Assembly: GCA_964390695.1 (NCBI GenBank)
Contig: CAYMKI010000077.1
Span: forward strand, 1-14,072
Direction of reading: 5' to 3'
DNA: 14,072 bases
Source: CAWACC01 sp964390695
Lineage (GTDB): Bacteria; Chlamydiota; Chlamydiia; Chlamydiales; Parachlamydiaceae
Shown: positions 1-7,092 of the stretch, piece by piece
Position numbering within the stretch: position 1 is the first letter of the stretch
Layout: each line of letters begins with the position of its first letter
Notes under the pieces: model-generated
What the model saw: only the letters and a program-made list of their open reading frames with translations
Told to the model about the DNA's origin: nothing
Database searches by the model: none
Program-made: the position numbers and the translations under genes

Positions 1-588
1 CCCTTCATCAAAGCCATCGTCGAGCTTTTTCATCCTTTTGTCGAAGCCGCTGTGCACGACTTAAGCCAAGGGCAACTCGTTGCGATTTATCACAACCTCT
101 CACAAAGAAAGATAGGGGATGCATCGCCTCTTCAAGAGCTTAATATTCCTACAGACTCTTTTCCCGACTATTTTCCTCCCTATTATAAAAGAAATTGGGA
201 CGGACGTTTTTTAAAGTGCACTTCGATTACCATTCGCAATCTCAAAGGTAAGGCAATTGGATTAATATGTTTCAATGTGGACGCGAGTTTTGCACAAGAT
301 ACCTACATATTGCTGGAGCAATTTTTAAAAATCCCCTTGCAAGCGCAAAATCCGATTGAAATGTTCAGCAGCCAGAACGAGGAATCCATCGTCTCTTTGA
401 TCCAATCCTATGTTCAAGAACATCATTTATCGTTGAACCATCTGAACAAAAAGCAAAAACAAGATCTGGTGCAGTTTTTATACCATAAAGGCGCTTTTAA
501 TTTAAAAAATGCCGTTCCTTCTATTGCTCAGTATTTACATATATCGAGAGCAAGCGTTTATAATTACCTCAAGCGGATGGGAGAATAA
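1..588 (+). CDS. YheO/DauR-family transcriptional regulator, 5' end outside window
   Basis: The reading frame is open from base 1 and ends in TAA at 586-588, so the true start lies to the left; 195 codons are visible. The protein reads as a YheO-type PAS-like sensor domain followed by a C-terminal helix-turn-helix. The first half has the family blocks HPFVEAAVHDL, HNLSQRKIGD and the V/IGLxCxNxD-type strand (IGLICFNVDASF). The C-terminus, IAQYLHISRASVYNYLKRM, is the DNA-recognition helix pair. E. coli YheO and Pseudomonas DauR are the known relatives; DauR represses D-arginine catabolism. Here the next full gene is a serine/threonine dehydratase only 80 bp away with a coupled mini-ORF between, so I infer control of amino-acid breakdown in cis. 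The family call is strong, the ligand unknown. Confidence 0.88.
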   Translation, partial: PFIKAIVELFHPFVEAAVHDLSQGQLVAIYHNLSQRKIGDASPLQELNIPTDSFPDYFPPYYKRNWDGRFLKCTSITIRNLKGKAIGLICFNVDASFAQDTYILLEQFLKIPLQAQNPIEMFSSQNEESIVSLIQSYVQEHHLSLNHLNKKQKQDLVQFLYHKGAFNLKNAVPSIAQYLHISRASVYNYLKRMGE

Positions 589-665
589 TGATGCGCGACT
601 TGGATCTTACGAATACTTATAGTACGTTCGATAGTAAGCTATCAGGCTTTTATGCGGAGAAATAA
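588..665 (+). CDS. Possible 25-aa coupled mini-ORF between regulator and dehydratase
   Basis: An ATG at 588-590 shares one base with the TAA stop of the regulator (TAATG), with a second ATG directly after it. The frame runs 25 codons (begins MMRDLDLTNTYS) to a TAA at 663-665, three bases before the dehydratase start. A GGGAG sequence at 579-583 could act as its ribosome site. The tight fit suggests translational coupling, or the N-terminal remnant of a gene removed by deletion. I recognise no family, and such a short frame can occur by chance. Confidence 0.35.
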   Translation: MMRDLDLTNTYSTFDSKLSGFYAEK

Positions 666-668
666 AAA

Positions 669-1598
669 ATGATCGAAATGCATATAAACACGCCTTTACT
701 GGCATCTTCTGAAATGAGCCACCTGAGCAACAGTCAGGTCTATTTGAAAATGGAAGCCCTACAACCCAGTGGATCGTTTAAAAATAGGGGTATCGGCTAT
801 CTATGCTCCCATTATGCCTATCAGGAAGGCGCCCGAGCTTTTGTCTCTTCTTCCGGCGGCAATGCCGGCCTAGCTGTGGCTTACTCGGGCCGATTATTGC
901 ATATACCTGTCAAAGTCGTCATCCCTGAATCCACGCCACCACTTATGGTTGAAAAGATCCAACGTGAAGGCGCAGAGGTAATAGTCCATGGTAAAGACTG
1001 GAATGCAGCCGATGTACTTGCCCGTGAACTAGCTAAAGAACCCGGCAGCTTTTATATTTCCCCCTTCGATCATCCCCTTATTTGGAAAGGACATGCTACC
1101 CTCATACATGAAATTAAAGACAAAAACATCAAACCCGATGCCATTTGTCTATCTGTCGGCGGGGGAGGGCTGCTTTGCGGTGTGGTACAAGGGCTGCATG
1201 AAGCAGGATGGGGGGACGTGCATGTGCATACCGCAGAAACTGCGGGTGCAGCTTCATTTGCTAGGTCTGTGGAAGCAGGAAGACTAGTGACTTTAGATTC
1301 TATCCACACTCTCGCTTCTTCCCTAGGTGCCAAAACCGTGACCCCTCAGGCTCTTGAATACAGCCGCATGCACCCGATAGTTCCCCATATCGTATCGGAT
1401 AAAGAAGCCGTGGAAGCAGCCTTGCTGTTTGCAGACCAACATCGAGTGCTGGTCGAACCCGCTTGTGGAGCTGCCCTAGCGCTAATTTATCATGCCAAAT
1501 TCGATATGCGTAAATATCGAAATATACTCGTCATTGTATGTGGAGGATGTGCAGTCACTAGACTGCTAATGGATGAGTGGAAAGTCAAAACAGCCTAA
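669..1598 (+). CDS. PLP-dependent L-serine/threonine dehydratase, eukaryotic SDS type
   Basis: Fold-type II PLP enzyme of 309 aa, expected to deaminate L-serine to pyruvate and/or L-threonine to 2-oxobutyrate in the cytoplasm. Visible motifs are the Schiff-base lysine in PSGSFK (Lys38), the substrate-carboxylate loop SSGGNAG (61-67), the phosphate-binding glycine loop GGGG (164-167), and VEPACGAALA and IVIVCGG near the C-terminus. Long stretches (LKMEALQPSGSFK, PLIWKGHA, SVGGGGLLCGVVQGL) match what I know of mammalian serine dehydratase more closely than bacterial IlvA or the iron-sulfur SdaA enzymes. It has no regulatory ACT domain, so a catabolic role is likely. GGAG at 656-659 supports the chosen ATG; a second ATG lies three codons in. 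Probably co-transcribed with the upstream regulator. Confidence 0.92.
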   Translation: MIEMHINTPLLASSEMSHLSNSQVYLKMEALQPSGSFKNRGIGYLCSHYAYQEGARAFVSSSGGNAGLAVAYSGRLLHIPVKVVIPESTPPLMVEKIQREGAEVIVHGKDWNAADVLARELAKEPGSFYISPFDHPLIWKGHATLIHEIKDKNIKPDAICLSVGGGGLLCGVVQGLHEAGWGDVHVHTAETAGAASFARSVEAGRLVTLDSIHTLASSLGAKTVTPQALEYSRMHPIVPHIVSDKEAVEAALLFADQHRVLVEPACGAALALIYHAKFDMRKYRNILVIVCGGCAVTRLLMDEWKVKTA

Positions 1599-1641
1599 GC
1601 ATATCCCTAAGGCATCTAGAATTACACCGCATGCAAGTTAT

Positions 1642-1677
1642 GCCTATCACCCAAAATATTAACTTCGGGCGATAGAC
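1642..1677 (-). terminator. 11-bp hairpin between convergent genes, no U-run
   Basis: Arms 1642-1652 and 1667-1677 pair over all 11 positions when transcribed from the minus strand, using two G-U pairs. On the plus strand the same two positions would be C-A or A-C mismatches, so the structure favours the minus transcript, i.e. the 3' end of the F-box gene. The loop is 14 nt. No U-tract follows, so it may stabilise or end that mRNA by another route rather than act as an intrinsic terminator. Confidence 0.4.
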
Positions 1678-1709
1678 TGCCATGGCTAACGCCTGAAAAA
1701 ACAAGGTAT

Positions 1710-2978
1710 TTAGACTTTCTTAGGGGATTTGACGACAATACCTATCTTAAGGACTTTTCCATAAGGATCGCTAGTGAATGCAAGGTGTCCCTTCCCGTCT
1801 ATCAAAAAGGTGTTTTGAACTTCAAATCCGGCTTTTTTAAATAGGGCGGCTAAATTATTTTGATTAAACATATGATAAGCGCTCATCACCATACGTACGG
1901 AACCCATCCTATAATTTTGCATGCTTTTAAATTTTTTATCTACAACTTGTTTCAGTTTCAAAGCAGCTTCATCAGGCAAGGCATTATAACCCGATCGGTC
2001 TTCTATCCATTTGTATCCGGTAGTATTATCTTTTAACCATAAATAGTATTGCTTAAAGTTTACCGACACTTCGCTGGGTTGAGATTTCATCGCAAAACGG
2101 TGCACAACACTTATGGGCGAATCTGAGATCAGATAATTATGTTCAAGACAGTCTGCAAATAGCCATGCTGACTGTTCAGGGTAGCTTTCGAAAATCTCTT
2201 TACTCGTCGGAGTCGAATAACAGGCATTCACAGTAAAGATAGCCATTCCACCAGGCTTTAAGACCTTCTTCATCATTTCAAAAAAAGCTTGTTGCTGTTT
2301 ATCGTTGAAGAAGTGTAGCAAATTATGGCATATCAATAAGCCTACAGAGCCTATAAGTTCGGGTTTTAACTGGTCCAGAAATAAACAATTTCCCTGTATG
2401 GGTTCAATTTTGTTTTGCACTTGTTCAGGCAATGTGGAGACCAATCTCTTAAAAGCGCTTATTTCTTCCGGTACGATATCATTCATATATACGCGGTTAG
2501 CCCCGGAAAAGGCGAGCAATGCCGCATTTTCTCCGCTTGCACCTGCGACTTCCAGGACTGTTTCATTTTTAGCCAAGAACATGGCATAATACAACAGCTC
2601 TGGAGTCATGGTAAAGGCTGCACCATATTTGTTATCATGAATTCCTCTGGGATTAACTTCATAAAACCTCTTGGCTAACTGCATAGCGGCGTTCACATAG
2701 CTCTCGCGTTTGAAATTAGCCGCCACGCACTTTTGAATCTTGTTATAAAGCGTTAAATCAACAAAATTTTCAATTTCAGGCTTTGTATAGCGCACTAACT
2801 TTCTTACGCATTGATGCCACGCTTTATTTACCAGTGACAAATTGGCCAAGCTATTCCAATCCAGATACTCTAATATTTGCTGATCATCCAATGACAATTT
2901 TTCAAGATGCTGCTCATGTATCTGCGCGATGCTATTCTCATATTTTATTACATTAGATGTATTAGAAACATTATTCAT
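1710..2978 (-). CDS. F-box domain fused to a class I SAM methyltransferase
   Basis: 422 aa. Residues ~25-64 form a recognisable F-box (ILEYLDWNSLANLSLVNKAW), the eukaryotic motif that binds Skp1 and recruits targets to SCF ubiquitin ligases. After a helical linker (~65-135), residues ~136-260 form a class I methyltransferase core: motif I VLEVAGASGEN (141-151), acidic strand end MNDI, motif IV LLICHNLLHFF, and the post-motif KPGGMAIFTVNA. The last ~160 residues are unassigned and may bind substrate. There is no signal peptide, so delivery to the host would need a type III-like route; this is inference. TAAAGG lies just upstream of the ATG, and the histidine phosphatase gene ends 20 bp before it, so the two are probably one transcript. 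The domain calls are strong; target and activity are unknown. Confidence 0.85.
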   Translation of the reverse strand: MNNVSNTSNVIKYENSIAQIHEQHLEKLSLDDQQILEYLDWNSLANLSLVNKAWHQCVRKLVRYTKPEIENFVDLTLYNKIQKCVAANFKRESYVNAAMQLAKRFYEVNPRGIHDNKYGAAFTMTPELLYYAMFLAKNETVLEVAGASGENAALLAFSGANRVYMNDIVPEEISAFKRLVSTLPEQVQNKIEPIQGNCLFLDQLKPELIGSVGLLICHNLLHFFNDKQQQAFFEMMKKVLKPGGMAIFTVNACYSTPTSKEIFESYPEQSAWLFADCLEHNYLISDSPISVVHRFAMKSQPSEVSVNFKQYYLWLKDNTTGYKWIEDRSGYNALPDEAALKLKQVVDKKFKSMQNYRMGSVRMVMSAYHMFNQNNLAALFKKAGFEVQNTFLIDGKGHLAFTSDPYGKVLKIGIVVKSPKKV

Positions 2979-2998
2979 TATAAACCTTTATATTTAAA

Positions 2999-3541
2999 TT
3001 AATTTAGCTTCTTAGCAGCCCATTTTTGATCGCCATCGAAGGTGAAATGGACCACGCCGCAGTTTTCGAGATACCAATCATGCTGTTGAATACGCATCAA
3101 AGCACAGGCAGCCCAATGAACGCCTCCATGAGCCACAATTAAACAGGGACCTGGTAAAGATAACGCTTGATTCAAGCCATTTCGTACCCGTTCAATAAAA
3201 TCAAAGGCATGCCCCTCTCTTGGCAGAGGCGAATACATCCCCAGACTGGTCATATCCTTCCAGATTGCAGCAGAGCATTCGCCGAGATCATGGAATTCAT
3301 AATGCGGCACTTGTAGGCGTCCGGCTATGATATTTTTTGTTTCTTGAACACGTTTCAAGCCACTTGCACAAACTGTTTTTATAGGCAGAAGTGCCACCAG
3401 GGGTTCGATAGCAACAGCCTGTTCTTTGCCTTTGGCATTTAAGGAAATATCGACGAGATGATCTGCCTTTATTTTACCCTCTGCAAGATTGTGATCGGTT
3501 TGTCCGTGGCGAACAAAATAAAATTCTTTTTTTGGAATCAT
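2999..3541 (-). CDS. Histidine phosphatase (phosphoglycerate mutase-like) family protein
   Basis: 180 aa covering the single histidine-phosphatase domain. The catalytic RHG motif is FVRHGQTDHN (Arg11, His12). Other expected elements are Arg64 in SGLKRVQET, the proton-donor region around Glu88 (LGECSAAIW), and the second histidine in IVAHGGV (His138). This is the short cofactor-independent-looking form related to GpmB/CobC-type phosphatases rather than the longer glycolytic GpmA. The substrate cannot be told. The start is supported by AGAGG eight bases upstream. It lies between an exported kinase (102 bp upstream) and the F-box methyltransferase (20 bp downstream), all on the minus strand. Confidence 0.9.
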   Translation of the reverse strand: MIPKKEFYFVRHGQTDHNLAEGKIKADHLVDISLNAKGKEQAVAIEPLVALLPIKTVCASGLKRVQETKNIIAGRLQVPHYEFHDLGECSAAIWKDMTSLGMYSPLPREGHAFDFIERVRNGLNQALSLPGPCLIVAHGGVHWAACALMRIQQHDWYLENCGVVHFTFDGDQKWAAKKLN

Positions 3542-3572
3542 AGTTTACCTCTAGTTTTGATCTCTCTGTATT

Positions 3573-3632
3573 CTCTGAGGGCTCTGTGGTTCAACCAGTT
3601 ACACTCTTTGGACAATGCTGAATAGTCATCTT
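3573..3632 (+). repeat. Diverged direct repeat, copy A, downstream of the kinase gene
   Basis: This 60-bp stretch aligns without gaps to 4789-4848 with 45 of 60 identical positions by hand count. Shared words include GGGCTCTG, CTTTG and TGCTGAA. It lies in the 102-bp gap between the kinase and histidine phosphatase genes. The preceding bases (AGTTTTG plus a CTCTCTGT-like run) also resemble copy B with a small length change. Confidence 0.65.
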
Positions 3633-3643
3633 ATATCTGAGGG

Positions 3644-4726
3644 TTATTTGGATTGGAAGTGCTCTAGGATATCGATCACCCTATAGAGATAATGATCCAC
3701 AGAAGACTCTTTGTGTTCGGCGACATCCTCTGTATGATTCAAGGCGATTTTTTTGATTTCAGCACATAGGTGGTCTTTGACATCGGGGCTGAAGTCCGAT
3801 TTCAATACAATATCCACACAGATATTGGTCACACAATAAATAAACATTTCATCAAAGATGGTTTTTTCGGATTGAACAGTCGGTATTTCCTCTAGACGAT
3901 CAGCTGGTGATGCTGCAAACCTTACGTTTTGATCGGCAAAAAATCTCCTGAATTTGCTCAGAAGATGAGGATGTCTCAAAAAAAATCTTTTAAGCTTCAA
4001 CTGCTTCAAAGCAGCTGTCTTTACATTCAAACCATAGGCCTCTGGCATGATCAAGGTGTTGCTAGTATTAACTACTGCTGCACCAGCCTCAGCGGCATTT
4101 TCTTGCACATCAGCAGCAAAACGACGGATTTCTTCGAAAGAAGCAAAGCTGGCCAGATCGATAATCTTTATTTCAGAGGCATTGCTTAGCATAATATTTC
4201 CAGGATGCAAGTCAATGTGCATCAATCCCTGAGAAAATGCATAGTATAAGGCATTGCAAAACTGATCGGCATGGATTAAGGCCTCCTGCCAGGAGAAAGA
4301 AGCTTGATCGGTTTCATATAGGGTCCTTCCTTCCACTAGTTCAAGCACAAGATGACTACGCATTTCCTTTTTTTCGGCAGAAGAGGTGAAGAAATCGTAT
4401 GATTTTATGATATTCGGATGCTCGAGCTGCTGCCCCCGCATAAATTCTCTTTCGATGTCGTTGTATATATGCCCTGCAAACCATTCCATGTGATCGATGA
4501 TATAGGTTTTAAGAGCAAACTTTCGACCTTTAGAGTCTTCCACAGCACAGACTCTGCCAAAAGCTCCTCGGCCCAATTCTTTGATAATGGTATAACATTC
4601 CGTGGATGAACAAACCACCTCTACAGCCGAAGTGTCCCGCTGTGTAGAGGGCGTTACTGAATCGGCAACACCATAAGTCCGCAAGGTTAAAATACAAACA
4701 ACAAATAAAAATATAAAATATCGCAT
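3644..4726 (-). CDS. Exported eukaryotic-type Ser/Thr protein kinase
   Basis: 360 aa. Residues 1-21 form a Sec signal peptide (MRYFIFLFVVCILTLRTYG then VA), so the kinase is expected outside the cytoplasm. The kinase domain starts near 45: glycine loop GRGAFG (52-57), ATP lysine in FALK (Lys73), helix-C glutamate around 92-94, HPNI (103-106), and a catalytic loop HIDLHPGN with Asp172 and Asn177. The metal-binding DFG is present as DLA (Asp190), keeping the aspartate but not Phe or Gly. IMPEAYG resembles the activation-segment end. The C-terminal third is unassigned. The key residues remain, so it may be active, but the altered DFG leaves this open. The upstream ribosome site is weak (GAGAAG). 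It is the first gene of a minus-strand run with a phosphatase and an F-box protein, which suggests host signalling; inference. Confidence 0.85.
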   Translation of the reverse strand: MRYFIFLFVVCILTLRTYGVADSVTPSTQRDTSAVEVVCSSTECYTIIKELGRGAFGRVCAVEDSKGRKFALKTYIIDHMEWFAGHIYNDIEREFMRGQQLEHPNIIKSYDFFTSSAEKKEMRSHLVLELVEGRTLYETDQASFSWQEALIHADQFCNALYYAFSQGLMHIDLHPGNIMLSNASEIKIIDLASFASFEEIRRFAADVQENAAEAGAAVVNTSNTLIMPEAYGLNVKTAALKQLKLKRFFLRHPHLLSKFRRFFADQNVRFAASPADRLEEIPTVQSEKTIFDEMFIYCVTNICVDIVLKSDFSPDVKDHLCAEIKKIALNHTEDVAEHKESSVDHYLYRVIDILEHFQSK

Positions 4727-4788
4727 AACTTCTCGAATTGTGATTATTCACCACCCTACATAAAATATATGATCTGCAAGTTTTGTCC

Positions 4789-4848
4789 CTCTGTGGGCTC
4801 TGCGGTGGAATAAATTATGCACTTTGTACAGTGCTGAACATTTATCTT
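4789..4848 (+). repeat. Diverged direct repeat, copy B, upstream of the kinase gene
   Basis: Partner of 3573-3632 in the same orientation, 75% identical over 60 bp. The pair brackets the whole kinase ORF about 1.2 kb apart. It lies in the presumed 5' leader of the kinase transcript. No inverted termini or target duplications are evident around it. Confidence 0.65.
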
Positions 4849-4868
4849 TAATTTAATTATTATATAAT

Positions 4869-4897
4869 ATAATACACATAAACTTATTTTAACTCAA
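4869..4897 (-). promoter_or_regulatory. Candidate sigma70-type promoter for the kinase gene
   Basis: Read on the minus strand: TTGAGT at 4897-4892, a 17-bp spacer, and TATTAT at 4874-4869. This would give a leader of roughly 135 nt that contains repeat copy B. The region is very AT-rich, so chance matches are likely. Confidence 0.35.
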
Positions 4898-4960
4898 CAA
4901 ACATTACTTGATTCGTTACTAGGTATTCACTTAAACACTTAAATAAATTTATCTTTTCAT

Positions 4961-4994
4961 AATATATCTATTCGATATATCATACTGATATATT
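4961..4994 (+). promoter_or_regulatory. Three-box dyad, probable PadR operator
   Basis: Three 8-bp boxes are spaced exactly 5 bp apart: AATATATC (4961-4968), GATATATC (4974-4981) and GATATATT (4987-4994). The outer boxes are exact reverse complements and the middle box is its own reverse complement, so the whole 34 bp is symmetric apart from its spacers. It lies 18 bp before the PadR start, where autorepression would act. PadR proteins typically bind AT-rich dyads. Confidence 0.6.
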
Positions 4995-5012
4995 AGTCGA
5001 GGTTTCACAATT

Positions 5013-5567
5013 ATGGCTAAAAGCAACAAGAGTCGATATGCCATCATGGGAATGTTAGCTATAGCACCAAAAAGCTCTGGCTATGACATAAAGAAGCTCA
5101 TGGAAGGCAGCACGCAATATTTTTGGAAAGAGTCCTATAGCTCTATCTATCCTGTATTAGCGACCTTGGTGAAGGAAGGCCTTGTCGTACAGCATGAAGA
5201 TTTGTCTAAAAATGAACGTCAGAGAAATATCTATGAATTGACTGCAGCGGGCAGAAAGGAATTGAAAACATGGCTGAACAAACCCGTCGAGGCGGAACAA
5301 TTTCGCAACGAGCTCTTGCTTAAACTCTTTTTCGGCGAGTTTGCGCCTGTATCCACGACACGAAAACACGTCGAGGAATTCCGTCAAGCCTTATTAGGCA
5401 AGAAAAAAATATATCAAGCCATCCAGGATAACTTGCAGACTGAACAAAAAGACGAGCCGGGCCTTCCGTACTGGCTGATGACACTGGATTTTGGGTTAAG
5501 GCAAGTCAAAGCTGCTCTTGAGTGGTGTGAAAGCGTTTTAAAGCAATATGATCGATTAGAAAAATAG
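5013..5567 (+). CDS. PadR-family transcriptional regulator
   Basis: 184 aa. The N-terminal winged helix (~5-85) begins RYAIMGMLAIAPKSSGYDIKKLME and contains the wing-region signature SSIYPVLATLVKEGLV and IYELTAAGRKEL. The C-terminal ~95 residues match the Vir_act_alpha_C-type dimerisation helices (FRNELLLKLFFGEF ... EFRQALLGKKKIYQ). PadR proteins are usually repressors released by phenolics or other small hydrophobic ligands. GAGG at 4999-5002 positions the ATG. A symmetric three-box site lies just upstream, and the carotenoid oxygenase gene starts 8 bp after the stop, so it very probably controls itself and that enzyme. The ligand, possibly an apocarotenoid or aromatic, is inference. Confidence 0.92.
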   Translation: MAKSNKSRYAIMGMLAIAPKSSGYDIKKLMEGSTQYFWKESYSSIYPVLATLVKEGLVVQHEDLSKNERQRNIYELTAAGRKELKTWLNKPVEAEQFRNELLLKLFFGEFAPVSTTRKHVEEFRQALLGKKKIYQAIQDNLQTEQKDEPGLPYWLMTLDFGLRQVKAALEWCESVLKQYDRLEK

Positions 5568-5575
5568 GTACTATA

Positions 5576-7084
5576 ATGCACAGGAAATTTTTATTCATTT
5601 TAATTATTACGATGGTAGCATTCGCTATTGCATTCTGGATGAATGCCAAGACGACCGCTTTGCATACCGAATTGTCGCAAGAAGTTCAAGCCCTGCCTTT
5701 ACGGGCAGAAGGAGAGTTCCCACATTGGCTGAACGGCACCTTTATCCGCAACAGCTCCATTCCAGTTTATCAGGATGGCGCACGGGTGAGCCATCTTTTT
5801 GATGGCCTTGCCATGCTGCATGGTTTTGCCTTCCATGACGGCAAAGTCTCGTACACCAATCGCTTCTTGCTCTCAGAGGCCTATGATGCAGTGATGCGCC
5901 ATAACAGCTCTGATTATGATGGCTTTGCCTCTAAGCAGACATTTTGGAACAAAATGCGCAGCTTTTTCGTCGATTCAAGCCACTGGGTAATGAATGCGTC
6001 TGTGAATGTCTTTAAATATGGAAACGACTATGTCGCCTTAACAGAAGCTCCTGGACCCGCATCCTTTGACCTGCATACCTTAGAGACAAAAGGCACATTT
6101 AGATTTGAGGATGATTTACCTAAGAATAAATGCTTCGAATCGGCACACCCCCACCTAGACTTTACCTCGAAAGAGACGCTAAATTATCTGATCGAATTCG
6201 GCCGGGAAAGCAAGTATGTTCTCTATAGCCTGGACGAAGGATCTTCATCTCGAAAAGTTATCGCAAAAGTACCTGTAGAAGAACCTGCTTATATGCATAG
6301 CTTTGCCATGACTCAGCATTATCTGGTACTGACAGAGTTTCCATTGGTAGTCAGACCGCTGGACCTTTTAACAACGACTAAGCCGTATATACACAACTTT
6401 CGATGGGAGCCGGAAAGAGGCACAAGATTTCTTGTCATAGAAAGAAGCACCGGAAAGCTGGTTTCACAAGCCACAACCGATGCTTTTTTTTGCTGGCACC
6501 ATGTGAATGCATATGAATCCGAAAATGAAGATGAACTCATTATTGACCTCGTCGCCTTTCAGGACATCTCGACAATGACAACTATTTTTCCTCAAGCTGT
6601 ATCAGCTGCCAGCGAGCCCTCTTGGCACACACGGCTGATGCGCTATCGTTATTCCTTGAACAGCCAGGAGATCGCCAGCGAAATCCTCTTGGAACGCGTC
6701 ATGGAATTTCCTCGTATAGATGATCGTCTAGATGGAAAGCCATATCGTTATCTCTATCTGACATTATCCAACGAACTGGATCCGTCATTTAGCTTGAATG
6801 AAATCGGCAAATTTGACCTTGAAACACAAGAGCTGACTCGCTGGAGCGCCCCCGGTTATAAGGTCCTGGAACCTATCTTTGTTCCCACTCCCGAATCTCA
6901 GTCTGAAGATGACGGCGTAGTGCTGACTGTCATGCACGATGACAACAAGAACTCCTTTTTAGTAGCCTTGGATGGCAGGACGCTGAAGGAAATAGCAAGA
7001 GCCAAAATGCCTTGGCATATCCCCAGCAGCTTTCACGGACAATATTTTTCCGAAAGCATATTTACAACCCAAGATTCCCCCTAA
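5576..7084 (+). CDS. Carotenoid oxygenase (RPE65/CCO family) with N-terminal membrane anchor
   Basis: 502 aa, a usual length for the family. It should cleave a double bond in a carotenoid, apocarotenoid or stilbene-like substrate using one Fe(II). All four iron-binding histidines are in place: AHP (His191), YMHSF (His241), WHHVNAYE (His308 or 309) and the C-terminal FHG (His487). A hydrophobic segment at residues ~5-22 (FLFILIITMVAFAIAFW) precedes the seven-bladed propeller, which begins near the signature LNGTFIRNS and HLFDGLAMLHGF. The anchor implies location at or across the inner membrane. AGGT sits shortly before the ATG, inside the end of padR, so the pair is an operon. Substrate is unknown: no carotenoid synthesis gene is in the window, so a host- or environment-derived substrate is possible. 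Confidence 0.93.
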   Translation: MHRKFLFILIITMVAFAIAFWMNAKTTALHTELSQEVQALPLRAEGEFPHWLNGTFIRNSSIPVYQDGARVSHLFDGLAMLHGFAFHDGKVSYTNRFLLSEAYDAVMRHNSSDYDGFASKQTFWNKMRSFFVDSSHWVMNASVNVFKYGNDYVALTEAPGPASFDLHTLETKGTFRFEDDLPKNKCFESAHPHLDFTSKETLNYLIEFGRESKYVLYSLDEGSSSRKVIAKVPVEEPAYMHSFAMTQHYLVLTEFPLVVRPLDLLTTTKPYIHNFRWEPERGTRFLVIERSTGKLVSQATTDAFFCWHHVNAYESENEDELIIDLVAFQDISTMTTIFPQAVSAASEPSWHTRLMRYRYSLNSQEIASEILLERVMEFPRIDDRLDGKPYRYLYLTLSNELDPSFSLNEIGKFDLETQELTRWSAPGYKVLEPIFVPTPESQSEDDGVVLTVMHDDNKNSFLVALDGRTLKEIARAKMPWHIPSSFHGQYFSESIFTTQDSP

Positions 7085-7092
7085 ATCCTAAG

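Noticed and set aside
1070..1333. Long antisense frame inside the serine dehydratase gene
   Set aside because: Shadow of the real gene with a low-complexity Pro/Ser/Cys-rich translation and no start signals. The same applies to the antisense frames inside the F-box, kinase, PadR, oxygenase and DUF687 genes.
4530..4754. Alternative minus-strand frame over the kinase 5' end
   Set aside because: Overlaps the kinase leader and glycine loop in another frame and encodes a Cys-rich sequence of no known type. The kinase frame carries the motifs.
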